The notes under the pieces were generated by a model, which was given only the letters and a program-made list of their open reading frames with translations, was not told where the DNA came from and made no database searches. From NCBI RefSeq assembly GCF_901709675.1, contig NC_051104.1, positions 6,493,501 to 6,557,500 on the forward strand: 64,000 nucleotides of DNA, written 5' to 3'. Shown one piece after another: positions 51,933-62,878 of this stretch (position 1 is its first letter; each line of letters opens with the position of its first letter). The position numbers and the translations under genes are program-made. The stretch is from Syngnathus acus. Lineage: Eukaryota > Chordata > Actinopteri > Syngnathiformes > Syngnathidae.

Positions 51933-54829
51933 ATGCATCGGACGACGAGGATCAAGATTACCGAGCTCAACCCTCACCTCATGTGCGTCCTATGCGGGGG
52001 TTACTTCATCGACGCCACCACTATCATCGAATGTCTACACTCATGTAAGCAAGCATGCGCGGGCGCGCGCGCGCACTGCTAATGAGAGGCCTGCATTTTC
52101 ACCTCATCAAAACCTTATGTTTTCTTTTTTTTTGCAAGTTTGCAAAATGTGCATCGTCCGTTACCTGGAAACCAGCAAATATTGTCCAATCTGTGACGTG
52201 CAAGTGCACAAAACAAAGCCTCTGCTCAACATTAGGTGAGAAGATTCTTCACAAATTTGAAATAAAAATGAAGTGTCTTATGTTGTTTTGCCATCTGTTC
52301 TTTTCACCTTCTTCCATTTTGCTGAGCCATTATTGTTTAGCAAAGCGAAGTGGGAAAATAAGTGTGCGACTTCCTCTGTGCAGGTCTGATAAAACTCTGC
52401 AGGACATCGTGTATAAACTGGTCCCGGGCCTGTTTAAAAGTAAGAACGTGATAGCTGAGTGATGTTTTTTTTTTTTGCTGTGTTTCACATTCTACACACA
52501 AACAAACAAACAGGAAATTGGAAAAAGAGAAACCCTAATTTGAATTGGCACTCAGCAAGAAGTAAACTGAGATGTTGCATTTTCTTTTTTTTTTTTTTCA
52601 TTGTTACATCATTGCAAAATTATGCAGTCAATTGCAGATAATGAACACACTTAAAAGGCTTTTTTTTTCCCATTGGACAGATGAAATGAAGAGGAGAAGA
52701 GACTTTTATGCTGAACACCCTGTGGAAGGTGAGTCTTGAATTAAAAATCAGCACCAAGCAGTATATTGAGAAATTATCAATTTGCTTTTTCCCCCCCCCC
52801 AATATTGCAATTTCAGTTTAATATGCTATTTTTTTAGGTCCTCCAACCTTGTCATTTTTTTCTTTACAAATACATGCATTACATTTGTCTGTATTGCTAT
52901 ATATTTATAATATATTTTTTGTCAAGTTGGCTTATAAATATGCATATTAAAAAAGCATATCAACCCACTAACATGAAGCTTGACATTTGTTTCCCTAATT
53001 TCAGCCTTTATGATTTGAAATTTTATAAAATTATATATAACATTTTATGATTTTATACCCTGTAGTATCAGTCTGAAATTAAAGCTTCTGAATATTTTCA
53101 ACTTTAACTCATGAAAAATATGTCCGTGCAATACCAATTTGTTTTGTAGCTTCTAATGGCTCCAATGAAGATCGAGGCGAGGTGGCAGATGAGGACAAGA
53201 GAATAATCACTGATGATGAGATCATCAGCCTCTCTGTTGAGTTCTTTGACCAGAGTTCCAGGTAAGATGATTTTCAAATCTCCATCTGCCATCATAAAAA
53301 TTGTTCACATTGAATTGACCTCAATAATCTCACATGTAACAAAAATGTGATTGTGTGCAGACTGACAGGGGGACTTGAAGAAAAGCATTCAAGCAAAGAT
53401 CAGGTTCACATCTTTTGCAATTAATCAATTCCATCTTTCAAGGTGGTCCATTATTTTTCCAATCAAATCCATTTTCTCCAATTATTCGGCAGATGGCAAA
53501 CAAAAGATACCTGCAGTGTCCAGCAGCAATGACCATCATGCATCTGAGGAAATTCCTCCGAAGCAAAATGGACATCCCCAACACTTACCAGGTCTGTTAT
53601 TTTACTTCTTAAAAATATTTGTATGTGTTGATAATATGATCACCCTTCTAGTATATCTCTTCTTGAATTTTGTTCTGTCTCTAGGTAGAAGTCATGTATG
53701 AAGACGAACCCCTGAAAGATTACTACACTTTAATGGACATAGCGTATATCTACACTTGGAGAAGGGTGAGACAAATATAACATTTACACCAAAAAAGTCT
53801 TCCTATTTATTTGAGGTACCCATTTGCAAAGTCACAATTATATTTTTACTTTTTATTTTTGTATTGTGTAAATTGATTTCTGTAGTCAAAATATCAGTGG
53901 TGAAAGGCTAATAAGGTCAGGCTTTTTGGGGATTTTGACTAATTGAAATAAATAAATTCTATATATGTGTATATATATGTACATAAACTGTGCCATGATT
54001 ATTATTATTAACACAGAAAACATTGCAATTGACTTGAACCTTGCTTTTCTTGGTGTACTACTTTATATGGCTCTTGTAGTATATATAATACATACGACCC
54101 AAATAAGATCATGTAAATGAACTGTTTTGTGTTTTAGTTTTGATATTATTAACATCACGTTTAACATTTCATATTTTTCTATTTTAAAAAGCTTATTGGA
54201 ACATTTGTGCCATGGGTCGTTTTAGGTTTAACTATGAAAAAAGGTTCCCAAGTTCTCCTCGACATTTTATAGCTAATGTCGTCTAATGTTCTTTTTCTTC
54301 TTTTATTTGTCAAGTGCTGGGGCATATTTTTATTTTGACTGAACGTGTTAAAAAAAATCGTCATCATGACTGTTGTATTATGCAGTTTTATTTTTTTGAT
54401 GGCTTGACCGAATTTTCCTAAGCTGCGTCTCTGACGTCACCCTTTTCACCCCCTCCTCACGTGTTGGAACGTCCACAGACGGGCCCACTTCCGCTTCAGT
54501 ACCGAGTCCGACCAAGCTGCAAAAAGCTGAAGGTGAACCACAGCCAGCAGGGGGTCACCAACCGCTCCGGACCGGAGAGCGACTCTGCCAGCGACAAAGC
54601 CGGAAGTCCCGCAGGAGCGCCGTCCACGTCCTCCTCCCTGCCGAGCCTTGGCGACCCTGAGCAGTCCCCTCTGCCTCCCCCTCGCGCCACCCCCGGGAAA
54701 AACGTGAACGGGACTCCAGCAGTGGCCCCCGCGACCCCCAGCCGCCCTTTCGTACAGATCGGTGATACCAACGGCGGCGGAAAGCCCCGGAAAGTTTCGC
54801 TGAATGGCTCAGCGACCTCGTCCGGATGA
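51933..54829 (+). CDS. bmi1: Polycomb RING finger protein BMI1 (PCGF4), 9 coding exons
   Basis: Coding exons 51933-52044, 52139-52235, 52384-52439, 52681-52728, 53150-53261, 53361-53403, 53493-53591, 53685-53765, 54479-54829 give 332 codons (human 326). The RING finger begins at C18/C21 ([20 protein letters not shown]) and ends near [14 protein letters not shown] follows as a basic patch. [20 protein letters not shown] and the RAWUL domain ([20 protein letters not shown] to about RVRPSCKK) are strongly conserved. The last exon encodes a Pro/Ser-rich tail. BMI1 pairs with RING1A/B in PRC1 and stimulates H2A K119 ubiquitination in the nucleus. The coding start lies 15 nt into a spliced exon (acceptor before 51918); a non-coding first exon ends at 49700. 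The donor after 53403 (GTTCAC) is weak, but the downstream frame and homology support it. Teleosts can carry two bmi1 copies; which one this is cannot be settled here. Confidence 0.96.
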
Positions 54830-55422
54830 CGACACCAAGTGGACCGGACCGGACCGGCCAGCCCAGCGCCAGACACCGTTACCATGCCATGATAGAACCA
54901 TTGTATCATAGTCTCTTTTGCTCGTCAGCCAGACGTTTTATGGCAATGTGTCATTTCTGTAGTGCGTTTCAAAAGAAAAGGGGAGTGGGAGGGAATGGGG
55001 CCGGCGATGAAGTGAAGCATTTAGAACTTTTGTAATGCTGGATCTTTATTTACAGAGAACGAAGAAAACAAACAAACAATCGCCCCATTTTCATAAACAA
55101 AAGGCGTTGCTTCTCGTGTGTGAAGATTTTAAATGCATGGTCATGACACCTTTTTATGCTCTGGAGCTCTCTGCCCACGTTTTAATTCGTTGTTTTTAGG
55201 AGGAAAATGACACATTTTAACCGTTCTAGAAGCCACGTATAAAAATATACAGAAAATAATTTTCAATCAACAGTGGTGTTTTTCCGTTGAAAAAAAAACC
55301 GCTCCGGTTTCTGGGGCGTTTCATGCTCATTGATGTCACGTCTCCCGCTTTCGTTTCTGTTGATTTGCTCATTGTATGGACAACTTATTGTATTGTTACT
55401 GTTGCACAGTGTAAAACATCAA

Positions 55423-55428
55423 AATAAA
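55423..55428 (+). terminator. bmi1 poly(A) signal
   Basis: AATAAA about 600 nt after the bmi1 stop codon, inside an A/T-rich 3' UTR. The sequence beyond about 55440 changes to low-complexity AT-rich intergenic DNA. Confidence 0.65.
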
Positions 55429-55557
55429 CCATTTTTACACGTAAGCTATGATTTTATTTTACATACGGTGAGCATGCGTATTGTAATTTGCTTCATTAAA
55501 TAGTTATGCGTGGAATGTTAATACAGAAACATTTTTAATTTGGTCATTTGAATGAAT

Positions 55558-55637
55558 GAATTCGATATTTACTCATTTAAAAAAAATACAATACTATGAA
55601 TTCGATATTTAATCATTTAAAAAAAATACAATACTAC
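55558..55637. repeat. 40-bp tandem duplication
   Basis: Two adjacent copies of a unit beginning GAATTCGATATTTA and ending ATACAATACTA, with essentially one mismatch between copies. Confidence 0.9.
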
Positions 55638-56676
55638 GGATTAAAATGTGTTTGCATATTTTTCGTTGCGTTTGTACTGATAACAAGGTACGAATCAATA
55701 TAGAACGAACGCAGCGGGTTTTAATTAATGAACAAAAGCAAACGTTAATATTTCACAAGTTCACTTTTTGTAATCTCAAGAAAGATAAAGCTCACCTCGA
55801 CTTTGCAATCTATTCGTTTAAGCAAAATAGAAAAAAAAAAAAAACTTCGAGATAATGATCCAAAACGGATAGTCTAATTTTTTTTCTTCCACCTTATAAA
55901 TTTAGCAGTTCCCCGTCCTGCAAGTGTCGAAGAGCACAATTACTGCCAATTGCTTTGATTGACGTGAACAAACATGGTTCTATCACGTTAAAGCCATAAA
56001 TTCAGCAAAAGCAAAACATTTGCGTGGTAGGGTTTTCTCTCCTGATCGAGTTCTTCTTTCTTGCAGCATTCCTGTTGCGATTGGCTCTAAAGCGACAACA
56101 AAAACATATTCCGATGTTGTTCCGATTCCATAAAGTTTGATTGGCCCAAACTTCAAAATGTCACAAACGGTACCATGGGTTGATGATCACGCGGTTCTCT
56201 GGGTGACGTTTCCTCTTTGGTGGGCATTCTCCTGTCTTGTGCCTGCTGATTTAGAGGGCACTTGAATTAAGATTAAAACGAGGGGCGTTGGAAACAAACC
56301 ATTAAAAAAAAAAAACGGAATTGATTTTTACTGTAACAGTGATCTGCAATTATGAATCAATTTTTGCTATATTTATAGATAAATATTAAGAGAAATAATA
56401 AAGTGAAATGTTTAAAAAGTATAGTTTTACCGTGATGTTCACACAATCGTATTAAGACTATATAAACATAACATAGTAACAAAATAAAAATAAATAAATA
56501 ATAAAAATAATGATAAAATAAAAACATAGAAAGATATTTTTTGGTGTACATTTTCTTATTTTAAATAGTTCCTCCAAAACGTTGAAGTAAAACATAAACG
56601 CGCTATATATTCACGTTTCATGCAAAGTTGCAAAGAGTAACAACTCTGTTTAAATAGACGATCTAGGTGGACTCGT
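55638..56676. other. bmi1-spag6 intergenic region
   Basis: AT-rich, with long A-runs (55830-55845, 56303-56316) and no repeat family or gene recognised. The 3' end grades into the spag6 promoter. Confidence 0.6.
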
Positions 56677-56690
56677 GTTGTCAAGGTGAC
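56677..56690 (+). promoter_or_regulatory. RFX X-box upstream of spag6
   Basis: GTTGTCAAGGTGAC fits the X-box form RYYNYY-N2-RRNRAC at every constrained position. RFX factors drive motile-cilium genes, and the site lies 402 bp upstream of the spag6 ATG and about 80 bp before a possible 5' UTR exon donor (56773). Confidence 0.6.
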
Positions 56691-57091
56691 AAGTATCAAC
56701 AGTGCACACTTCTCCCTATGCAGACTCACCTCGAAGTCGAGACTGTAAAAAGATCCTTAAGAAAATCCGTTGGTGAGTTGTTTTGAACTCTTTTTTTCCT
56801 TGTCGAAATTCACGCTCAAATTTGATTCACGCTTGACAAACACGCAGTCGTTCCATTGACGCGTGGTGGCCTATCGCTTTGTCATAAAATGCGGAATGTG
56901 ATGACGCAAACAACCTCGGCAGTTCTTGCGGTGAGGCGTCGCCTTTGTCACTGTTTTCAAACCATGCAGGAGCCGAAATTTAGTGAACAAATAAAAGCGA
57001 CGACGTCAAGTCGCTAAATGACGTCACGCATGTTTTCATGTCCCGCACATAGGTTTGACTACTAAAACTATCCAATTTTGCGGCTGACACG

Positions 57092-59569
57092 ATGACTCAA
57101 AGGCAGATCGTCCAAGGTGAGATTGGTTGATTTCTCACGTAAGCCAAATGTGTGTCTGATTGTGTTTTTGTGCCACACAGTTTTTGAGCAGTATAATAAA
57201 TCAAGAATGCAGTTTGTGCAAACGGTTGCTGATCTGGCAGACCGGCCACAAAACATAGAAATCCTCCAAAAAGCAGGTGCGAGCGACTGCATTTATCTGC
57301 AATAAGTGGCTGGCTAGATGGTGCAGCTGAGTACATGGCCCGCCCACCCTTGCAGGTGTCATGTCAATGCTGAGGCCCCTGATGCTAGATGTGGTTCCCG
57401 GCATCCAGCAGAAGGCTGCCCTTGCCTTGGGCCGCCTGGCGGTCCACAACGCTGACCTGGCTGACAATTTAGTGAAGGAAGACATCCTGCCCCAGCTCAT
57501 CCGCTCGCTTACCATACAGAACGTGAGTATACGAGCAGTACAAAACATCTGGAAGCAGTCAACTTGTACCACAGTAAAAAAAATTAAAAAAAACATCTTA
57601 ATTTCACAATCAACCAGAAACATAATCTCTTTGGTATTTCTATCATTAAAGCTTGTTTATTATTATTATTTTGCAGAGGTTGTATAAGAAAGCAGCTGCG
57701 TTTGTGCTACGTGCTGTGTCCAAACACTCTCCTGAGCTTGCTAAGGCGGTGGTGGCCAGCGGAGGTGTGGACGCGCTCGTTCTATGTCTCGAGGACTTTG
57801 ACCCCGGTGTGAAGGAAGCCGCCGCCTTGGCTCTGGGCTTCATTGCACGACATAATGATTGTAAAAAAACCCGACATGATTTTTTTATATTTGTGTTGTT
57901 GGGTTTAGAAAAAATGTTCACGATTCCCATGTGTGCATGTGGGCTGGTGTTTTTTTTTTTCTTTTTTTTTTTTCTGTAGCCCTGTCCCAGTCCATTGTGG
58001 ATGCAGGTGCAGTCCCCATGCTGGTGTTGTGCCTCTTGGAGCCCGAGATTGCCCTCAAACGCACGGCGGCCTCGGTGCTCAGTGACATTGCCAAACACAC
58101 GCCGGAATTAGCCCAAATTGTGGTGGAAGCTGGCGCCATCGCACATCTGGCACAGATGATCCTCAACCCAGACACCAAACTCAGGGTGAGGATGAAACAT
58201 TAAGAAATGGTTGCATTTGAGCCAAGTGTACTTTTCTCCACACAGAGGCAGGTATTCTCCGCTTTGGGTCAGATCAGCAAACACTCGGTGTGCCTGGCTG
58301 AGATGGTGATCGAGGCCGATGTCTTCCCTGCAGCCATGATGTGCCTCCGGGATCCGGACGAGTGCGTCAAAAATAATGTCACCATCCTGATGAGAGAGGT
58401 GGTCAAACACACCCCTGAGGTAGTTAACTGCACACAGGCACGCCGGCGTAAACACACACAGTGCAAGATGTGTTTGTCATTTTTTTTTTTTTTTTTTTGC
58501 AGCTATCGCAGGTAATAGTAAACTGCGGCGGCACGGCCGAAGTCATCACCTACCTCGGCGAGTGTCGTGGAAGTCTGAGGTTGCCGGGGATCATGATGTT
58601 GGGATATGTGGCGGCGCATAGTGAGAACTTGGCCATGGCTGTCATTCTCTCCCAAGTGAGCATTTTTTTTTCATGGATGGATTTTTTTCATGGATTCATG
58701 GAGCGCACACTTGACACTTTGTTTCCTGCTGTACTTGCAGGGGTTGCTCCAGCTGGCTTTGTGTCTATCAGAGGAGACGCAACACCACATCAAGGCCGTG
58801 ACAGCCTGGTGCATCGGCCAGATAGGACATCACACCCCTATACATGCCAAGGCTGTCGCCACTGCCAACCTGCTGCCCAAATTGCTGCAACTCTACATGG
58901 ATGCCAACAGTTCCGAGGACCTGCAGACAAAAGTAAGGGAAAAACGTGCCGTGCTTTGATGAATCATTTAAGATCTAAATCCACCAATACTTTTTGGGGT
59001 TTAGAGTAAGAAGGCTCTGAAGATGATCTTACAGAAGTGTACCGACTTGCCAGCGCTGGAGTCCCTCCTCTACGATGCACCTAGCAACATTATCAAACAT
59101 GTTGTCTGCCAGTTCAGCAAGGTGAGTCAGTCAAAACAACCAATGCTAAATTTGATTTTCATGCTCCTCTCCTCTCATCTCATCTGGCAGGTATTACCTC
59201 ATGACAGTCTAGCGCGTCGTGCATTTGTGACCAGCGGAGGTTTAAAGAAAGTGCAAGAGATCCAGGCGGAGCCGGGCTCCGTTCTTCAGGAACACATTAA
59301 TTCTATCAACAGCTGCTTCCCAGAGGAGATAGTCAGGTACACGCACTTTAGACTTGTCAAACAAGCACAAATGGGGCCTAAAGTGTCAGTGTGAATTTGA
59401 TCAAAATCATTCTTTTTGTAATGTGAAAACATAGTAAGGAACGTTACACCCAGCTAGTCAAGTCAAGTTTGTTTAAAAAGTATTTCTCCTTGTTTGCTGT
59501 TGCAGGTATTACACTCCAGGCTATTCAGAAGTGTTGTTGGAGCGCTTAGAGAACTTTAAGATATCCTGA
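57092..59569 (+). CDS. spag6: Sperm-associated antigen 6 (axonemal central pair, PF16), 11 exons
   Basis: Exons 57092-57116, 57181-57276, 57356-57522, 57677-57860, 57980-58185, 58246-58419, 58503-58655, 58741-58932, 59005-59121, 59191-59336, 59506-59569 join in phase to 507 codons (human 509). The protein starts MTQRQIVQVFEQYNKSRMQF and consists almost entirely of armadillo repeats, with recognisable blocks such as KKAAAFVLRAVSKHSPELAK, EIALKRTAASVLSDIAKHTP and RLPGIMMLGYVAAHSENLAM. SPAG6 is the vertebrate PF16 orthologue, located in the central apparatus of motile 9+2 cilia and flagella. The first coding exon is only 25 nt. Exon 4 ends in a GATT|GTAAAA donor that is only obvious from phase and homology. 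An RFX-type X-box lies 402 bp upstream of the ATG, in keeping with a ciliary gene. Possible 5' untranslated exon with donor at 56773 and acceptor near 57051. Confidence 0.96.
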
Positions 59570-59769
59570 GACCATCTGGCATCCCCCCCATGCTACATTA
59601 CCGTGAAAGCACATGCATCAAATATGCCTCAAACATTCAACATGGGCTTGAAGTTTTATGATTAATAATGAAACCGTGTAGACTAGACAGTCATAAAGCT
59701 GTTGTAGATTGCATGCACACGATGGTAAAATTGTACCTTTAAGAGCAGGATAAATGTCACTGAATATCA

Positions 59770-59775
59770 AATAAA
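59770..59775 (+). terminator. spag6 poly(A) signal
   Basis: AATAAA about 200 nt after the stop, with a second AATAAA at 59812-59817. Either could serve; the repeat-rich region starts immediately afterwards. Confidence 0.6.
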
Positions 59776-59829
59776 TTGTTACCATCAATTCATTGTCCTC
59801 ATTCACTGAAGAATAAATACATTGTAAAG

Positions 59830-60250
59830 GCGGTAGTGTTGGCTTGTGAGTGAACGATTCGTTGAAGAGAACGATTTTTTTCAGTGAACGAGAGTGAACG
59901 AATCAGTTCCTAAAGTGAGGGTTAGGGTTAGGTTTAGGGTTAGGGTTCTTTCTTCAGTTCATATGACTTCAACCAGTAGGTGTCGGTATTGCGCATTGAA
60001 GCTGGTGCCACCTCGCCGTAAAACAAAACGAAGAAGAAAATGACGTCACTTCCCGTTGAGCGAGTGAGCGAGTCAGTGAGTGAGTGATTTGCATTTCCAG
60101 TTCATCGCGAGAACGGATCAATGAGGGAACGAATCCTAACTTTCCCGTTCGCGAACGAGTCAATGGGTGAACTGCCTTCCTTCCTTCCCGTGCATCAACG
60201 GATCAGTCAGTGACACCTGCCCACCCTCGGAGGCCGGCCTCTTTCAGTGG
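59830..60250. mobile_element. Probable MITE-like repeat downstream of spag6
   Basis: The left end (GTGAACGATTCGTTGAAG) and right end (GAACGAGTCAATGGGTGAAC) are loosely inverted, both built from GAACGA(A/G)TC motifs. GAGCGAGTGAGCGAGTCAGT and a telomeric tract lie inside. Boundaries are approximate and no duplication was identified. Confidence 0.35.
59918..59947. repeat. Short interstitial telomeric repeat
   Basis: About five tandem (AGGGTT)n hexamers with a single variant unit (AGGTTT). Confidence 0.85.
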
Positions 60251-60840
60251 ACGTGTTGCGTCTCCCTCCTGGCGTGATTTATGTAAGCCAGAATGTCGAT
60301 TTACGATTTGCCAAGGAAAGAAAGAACCACTCACAACGGGTAGCTTTATTGCATGAAGGGATGCGCCGTTATGCAACAACGGAGAGATTATGCTTCTCTT
60401 TGGGTCATCTTGATTTTATAACACTTATAGTAGTTTTTAAATAACGTGTACACCTAAATATTGTTATCCAATATATCCACTGCAATTTCACATTCGATTG
60501 CTGGTTTGAAATTTACTTTCATTATTATTATTGTTTTTTTTTCAATAAACATTTATCTTCAAACTTGTCTGGTGTTTTATTCCTTGTTTTTATATTCACC
60601 AACTAAAACAAAAATCAGACATTTGGTTGACTGCTTCATATGACAATATGTATGTGTTTTACGTTGTTATATGAGTTGGTGTCACCCAAAAGAATAAATG
60701 TCGGCATAACGGATTTTTCTTACAACCTTTTATTCAAACACAAACACATTCGGTATAAGAACACCATCAACTACAATCCAACAAATACAAACATAAAACA
60801 TAAATGTCGGCATAACGTGTCGGCTGGCATAGCAGCAACG
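60251..60840. other. AT-rich DNA between MITE-like repeat and satellite
   Basis: No gene. Contains two copies of ATAAATGTCGGCATAACG about 100 bp apart (about 60695 and 60797). Confidence 0.5.
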
Positions 60841-60859
60841 CTGTCTGTCACTCACGAAC

Positions 60860-61275
60860 CTGAGAATGGGGGTGTACCTAATAGAGTGTCCGAATGACGT
60901 CACAGATCAAACAGCCAATCAGAAAGTGGGGGTGAGGGCGGGTGTGGCACTTTTCACTTTCAGTTAAGCTTTGGCCATGATTTTTCCCTAATGAACTGGC
61001 CTGTTATTAGGGACACCTGAAAATGGCGGTGTACTTAATGGAGTGTCCGAGTGACGTCACAGATCAAACAGCCAATCAGAAAGTGGGGGTGAGGGCGGGT
61101 GTGGCACTTTTCACTTTCAGTTAAGCTTTGGCCATGATTTATCCCTAATGAACTGGCCTGTTATTAGGTACACGTGAAAATGGCGGTGTACCTAATGGAG
61201 TGTCCTAGTGACGTCACGGATCAAACAGCCAATCAGAAAGTGGGGGTGAGGGCGGGTGTGGCACTTTTCACTTAA
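60860..61275. repeat. Three tandem 157-bp units (satellite type A)
   Basis: TGACGTCA recurs at 60895, 61052 and 61209, exactly 157 bp apart; the intervening sequence is over 90 % identical by eye. Each unit carries TGACGTCA, AGCCAATCAG, a GGGTGAGGGCGGGTGTGGC box and the motif CCTAATGAACTGGCCTGTTA. The flanks share GGTGTACCTAATGGAGTGTC with the 236-bp array that follows. Confidence 0.9.
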
Positions 61276-62878
61276 ACCAGGGGTGCCGACCACCAGTCCT
61301 CGAAGGGCCGCGTTCCAACATGTTTTCCAAGTGACCCTCGTTAAACACACCTGCGTGAAAAGTTTTAGCCACTTTCACGTTCTGCAGGAGCTAAAACTTT
61401 TCACGCAGGTGCACTTAACGAGGGAATCACACGGACACTCCATTAGGTACACCGCCATGTTCAAGTGTACCTAATAACAGGCCACTTTATTAGGGAAATA
61501 TCATGGTCAAAGGTCACAGGTGTCAAGCTCTGGTCCGCAGGGCCGCGTTCCAATATGTTTTCCAAGTTACCCTCGTTAAGCGCACCTGCGTGAAAAGTTT
61601 TAGCTACTTTCACGTTCTGCAGGAGCTAAAACTTTTCACGCAGGTGCACTTAACGAGGGAATCACACGGACACTCCATTAGGTACACCGCCATTTTCAAG
61701 TGTACCTAATAACAGGCCACTTTATTAGGGAAATATCATGGTCAAAGGTCACAGGTGTCAAGTCTAGTCCTCGAAGGGCCGCGTTCCAACATGTTTTCCA
61801 AGTGACCCTCGTTAAGCGCACCTGCGTGAAAAGTTTTAGCTACTTTCACGTTCTGCAGGAGCTAAAACTTTTCACGCAGGTGCACTTAACGAGGGAATCA
61901 CACGGACACTCCATTAGGTACACCGCCATTTTCAAGTGTACCTAATAACAGGCCACTTTATTAGGGAAATATCATGGTCAAAGGTCACAGGTGTCAAGTC
62001 TAGTCCTCGAAGGGCCGCGTTCCAACATGTTTTCCAAGTGACCCTCGTTAAGCGCACCTGCGTGAAAAGTTTTAGCTACTTTCACGTTCTGCAGGAGCTA
62101 AAACTTTTCACGCAGGTGCACTTAACGAGGGAATCACACGGACACTCCATTAGGTACACCGCCATTTTCAAGTGTACCTAATAACAGGCCACTTTATTAG
62201 GGAAATATCATGGTCAAAGGTCACAGGTGTCAAGTCTAGTCCTCGAAGGGCCGCGTTCCAACATGTTTTCCAAGTGACCCTCGTTAAGCGCACCTGCGTG
62301 AAAAGTTTTAGCTACTTTCACGTTCTGCAGGAGCTAGAACTTTTCACGCAGGTGCACTTAACGAGGGAATCACACGGACACTCCATTAGGTACACCGCCA
62401 TTTTCAAGTGTACCTAATAACAGGCCACTTTATTAGGGAAATATCATGGTCAAAGGTCACAGGTGTCAAGTCTAGTCCTCGAAGGGCCGCGTTCCAACAT
62501 GTTTTCCAAGTGACCCTCGTTAAGCGCACCTGCGTGAAAAGTTTTAGCTCCTTTCACGTTCTGCAGGAGCTAAAACTTTTCACGCAGGTGCACTTAACGA
62601 GGGAATCACACGGACACTCCATTAGGTACACCGCCATTTTCAAGTGTACCTAATAACAGGCCACTTTATTAGGGAAATATCATGGTCAAAGGTCACAGGT
62701 GTCAAGTCTAGTCCTAGAAGGGCCGCGTTCCAACATGTTTTCCAAGTGACCCTCGTTAAGCGCACCTGCGCGAAAAGTTTTAGCTCCTTTCACGTTCTGC
62801 AGTAGCTAAAACTTTTCACGCAGGTGCACTTAACGAGGGAATCACACGGACACTCCATTAGGTACACTGCCATTTTCA
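61276..62878 (+). repeat. 236-bp satellite array, forward arm (about 7 units)
   Basis: TCATGGTCAAAGGTCACAGG recurs at 61501, 61736, 61972, 62208, 62444 and 62680, a period of 235-236 bp; a diverged first unit starts near 61276. Copies 3-6 differ by only a few bases. Each unit holds an internal inverted repeat with about 35-bp arms. The start of the unit (CAGGTGTCAAG, CCTCGAAGGGCCGCGTTCCA) resembles the ends of a common teleost hAT-type MITE, suggesting the satellite grew from a transposon. Confidence 0.95.

Noticed and set aside
61700-62653. Repeated 81-residue ORFs in the satellite, one per unit
   Set aside because: The unit is 235-236 bp, not a multiple of three; the ORFs simply recur with the repeat, each is closed, and the same ORF appears in reverse in the other arm. 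No protein similarity.
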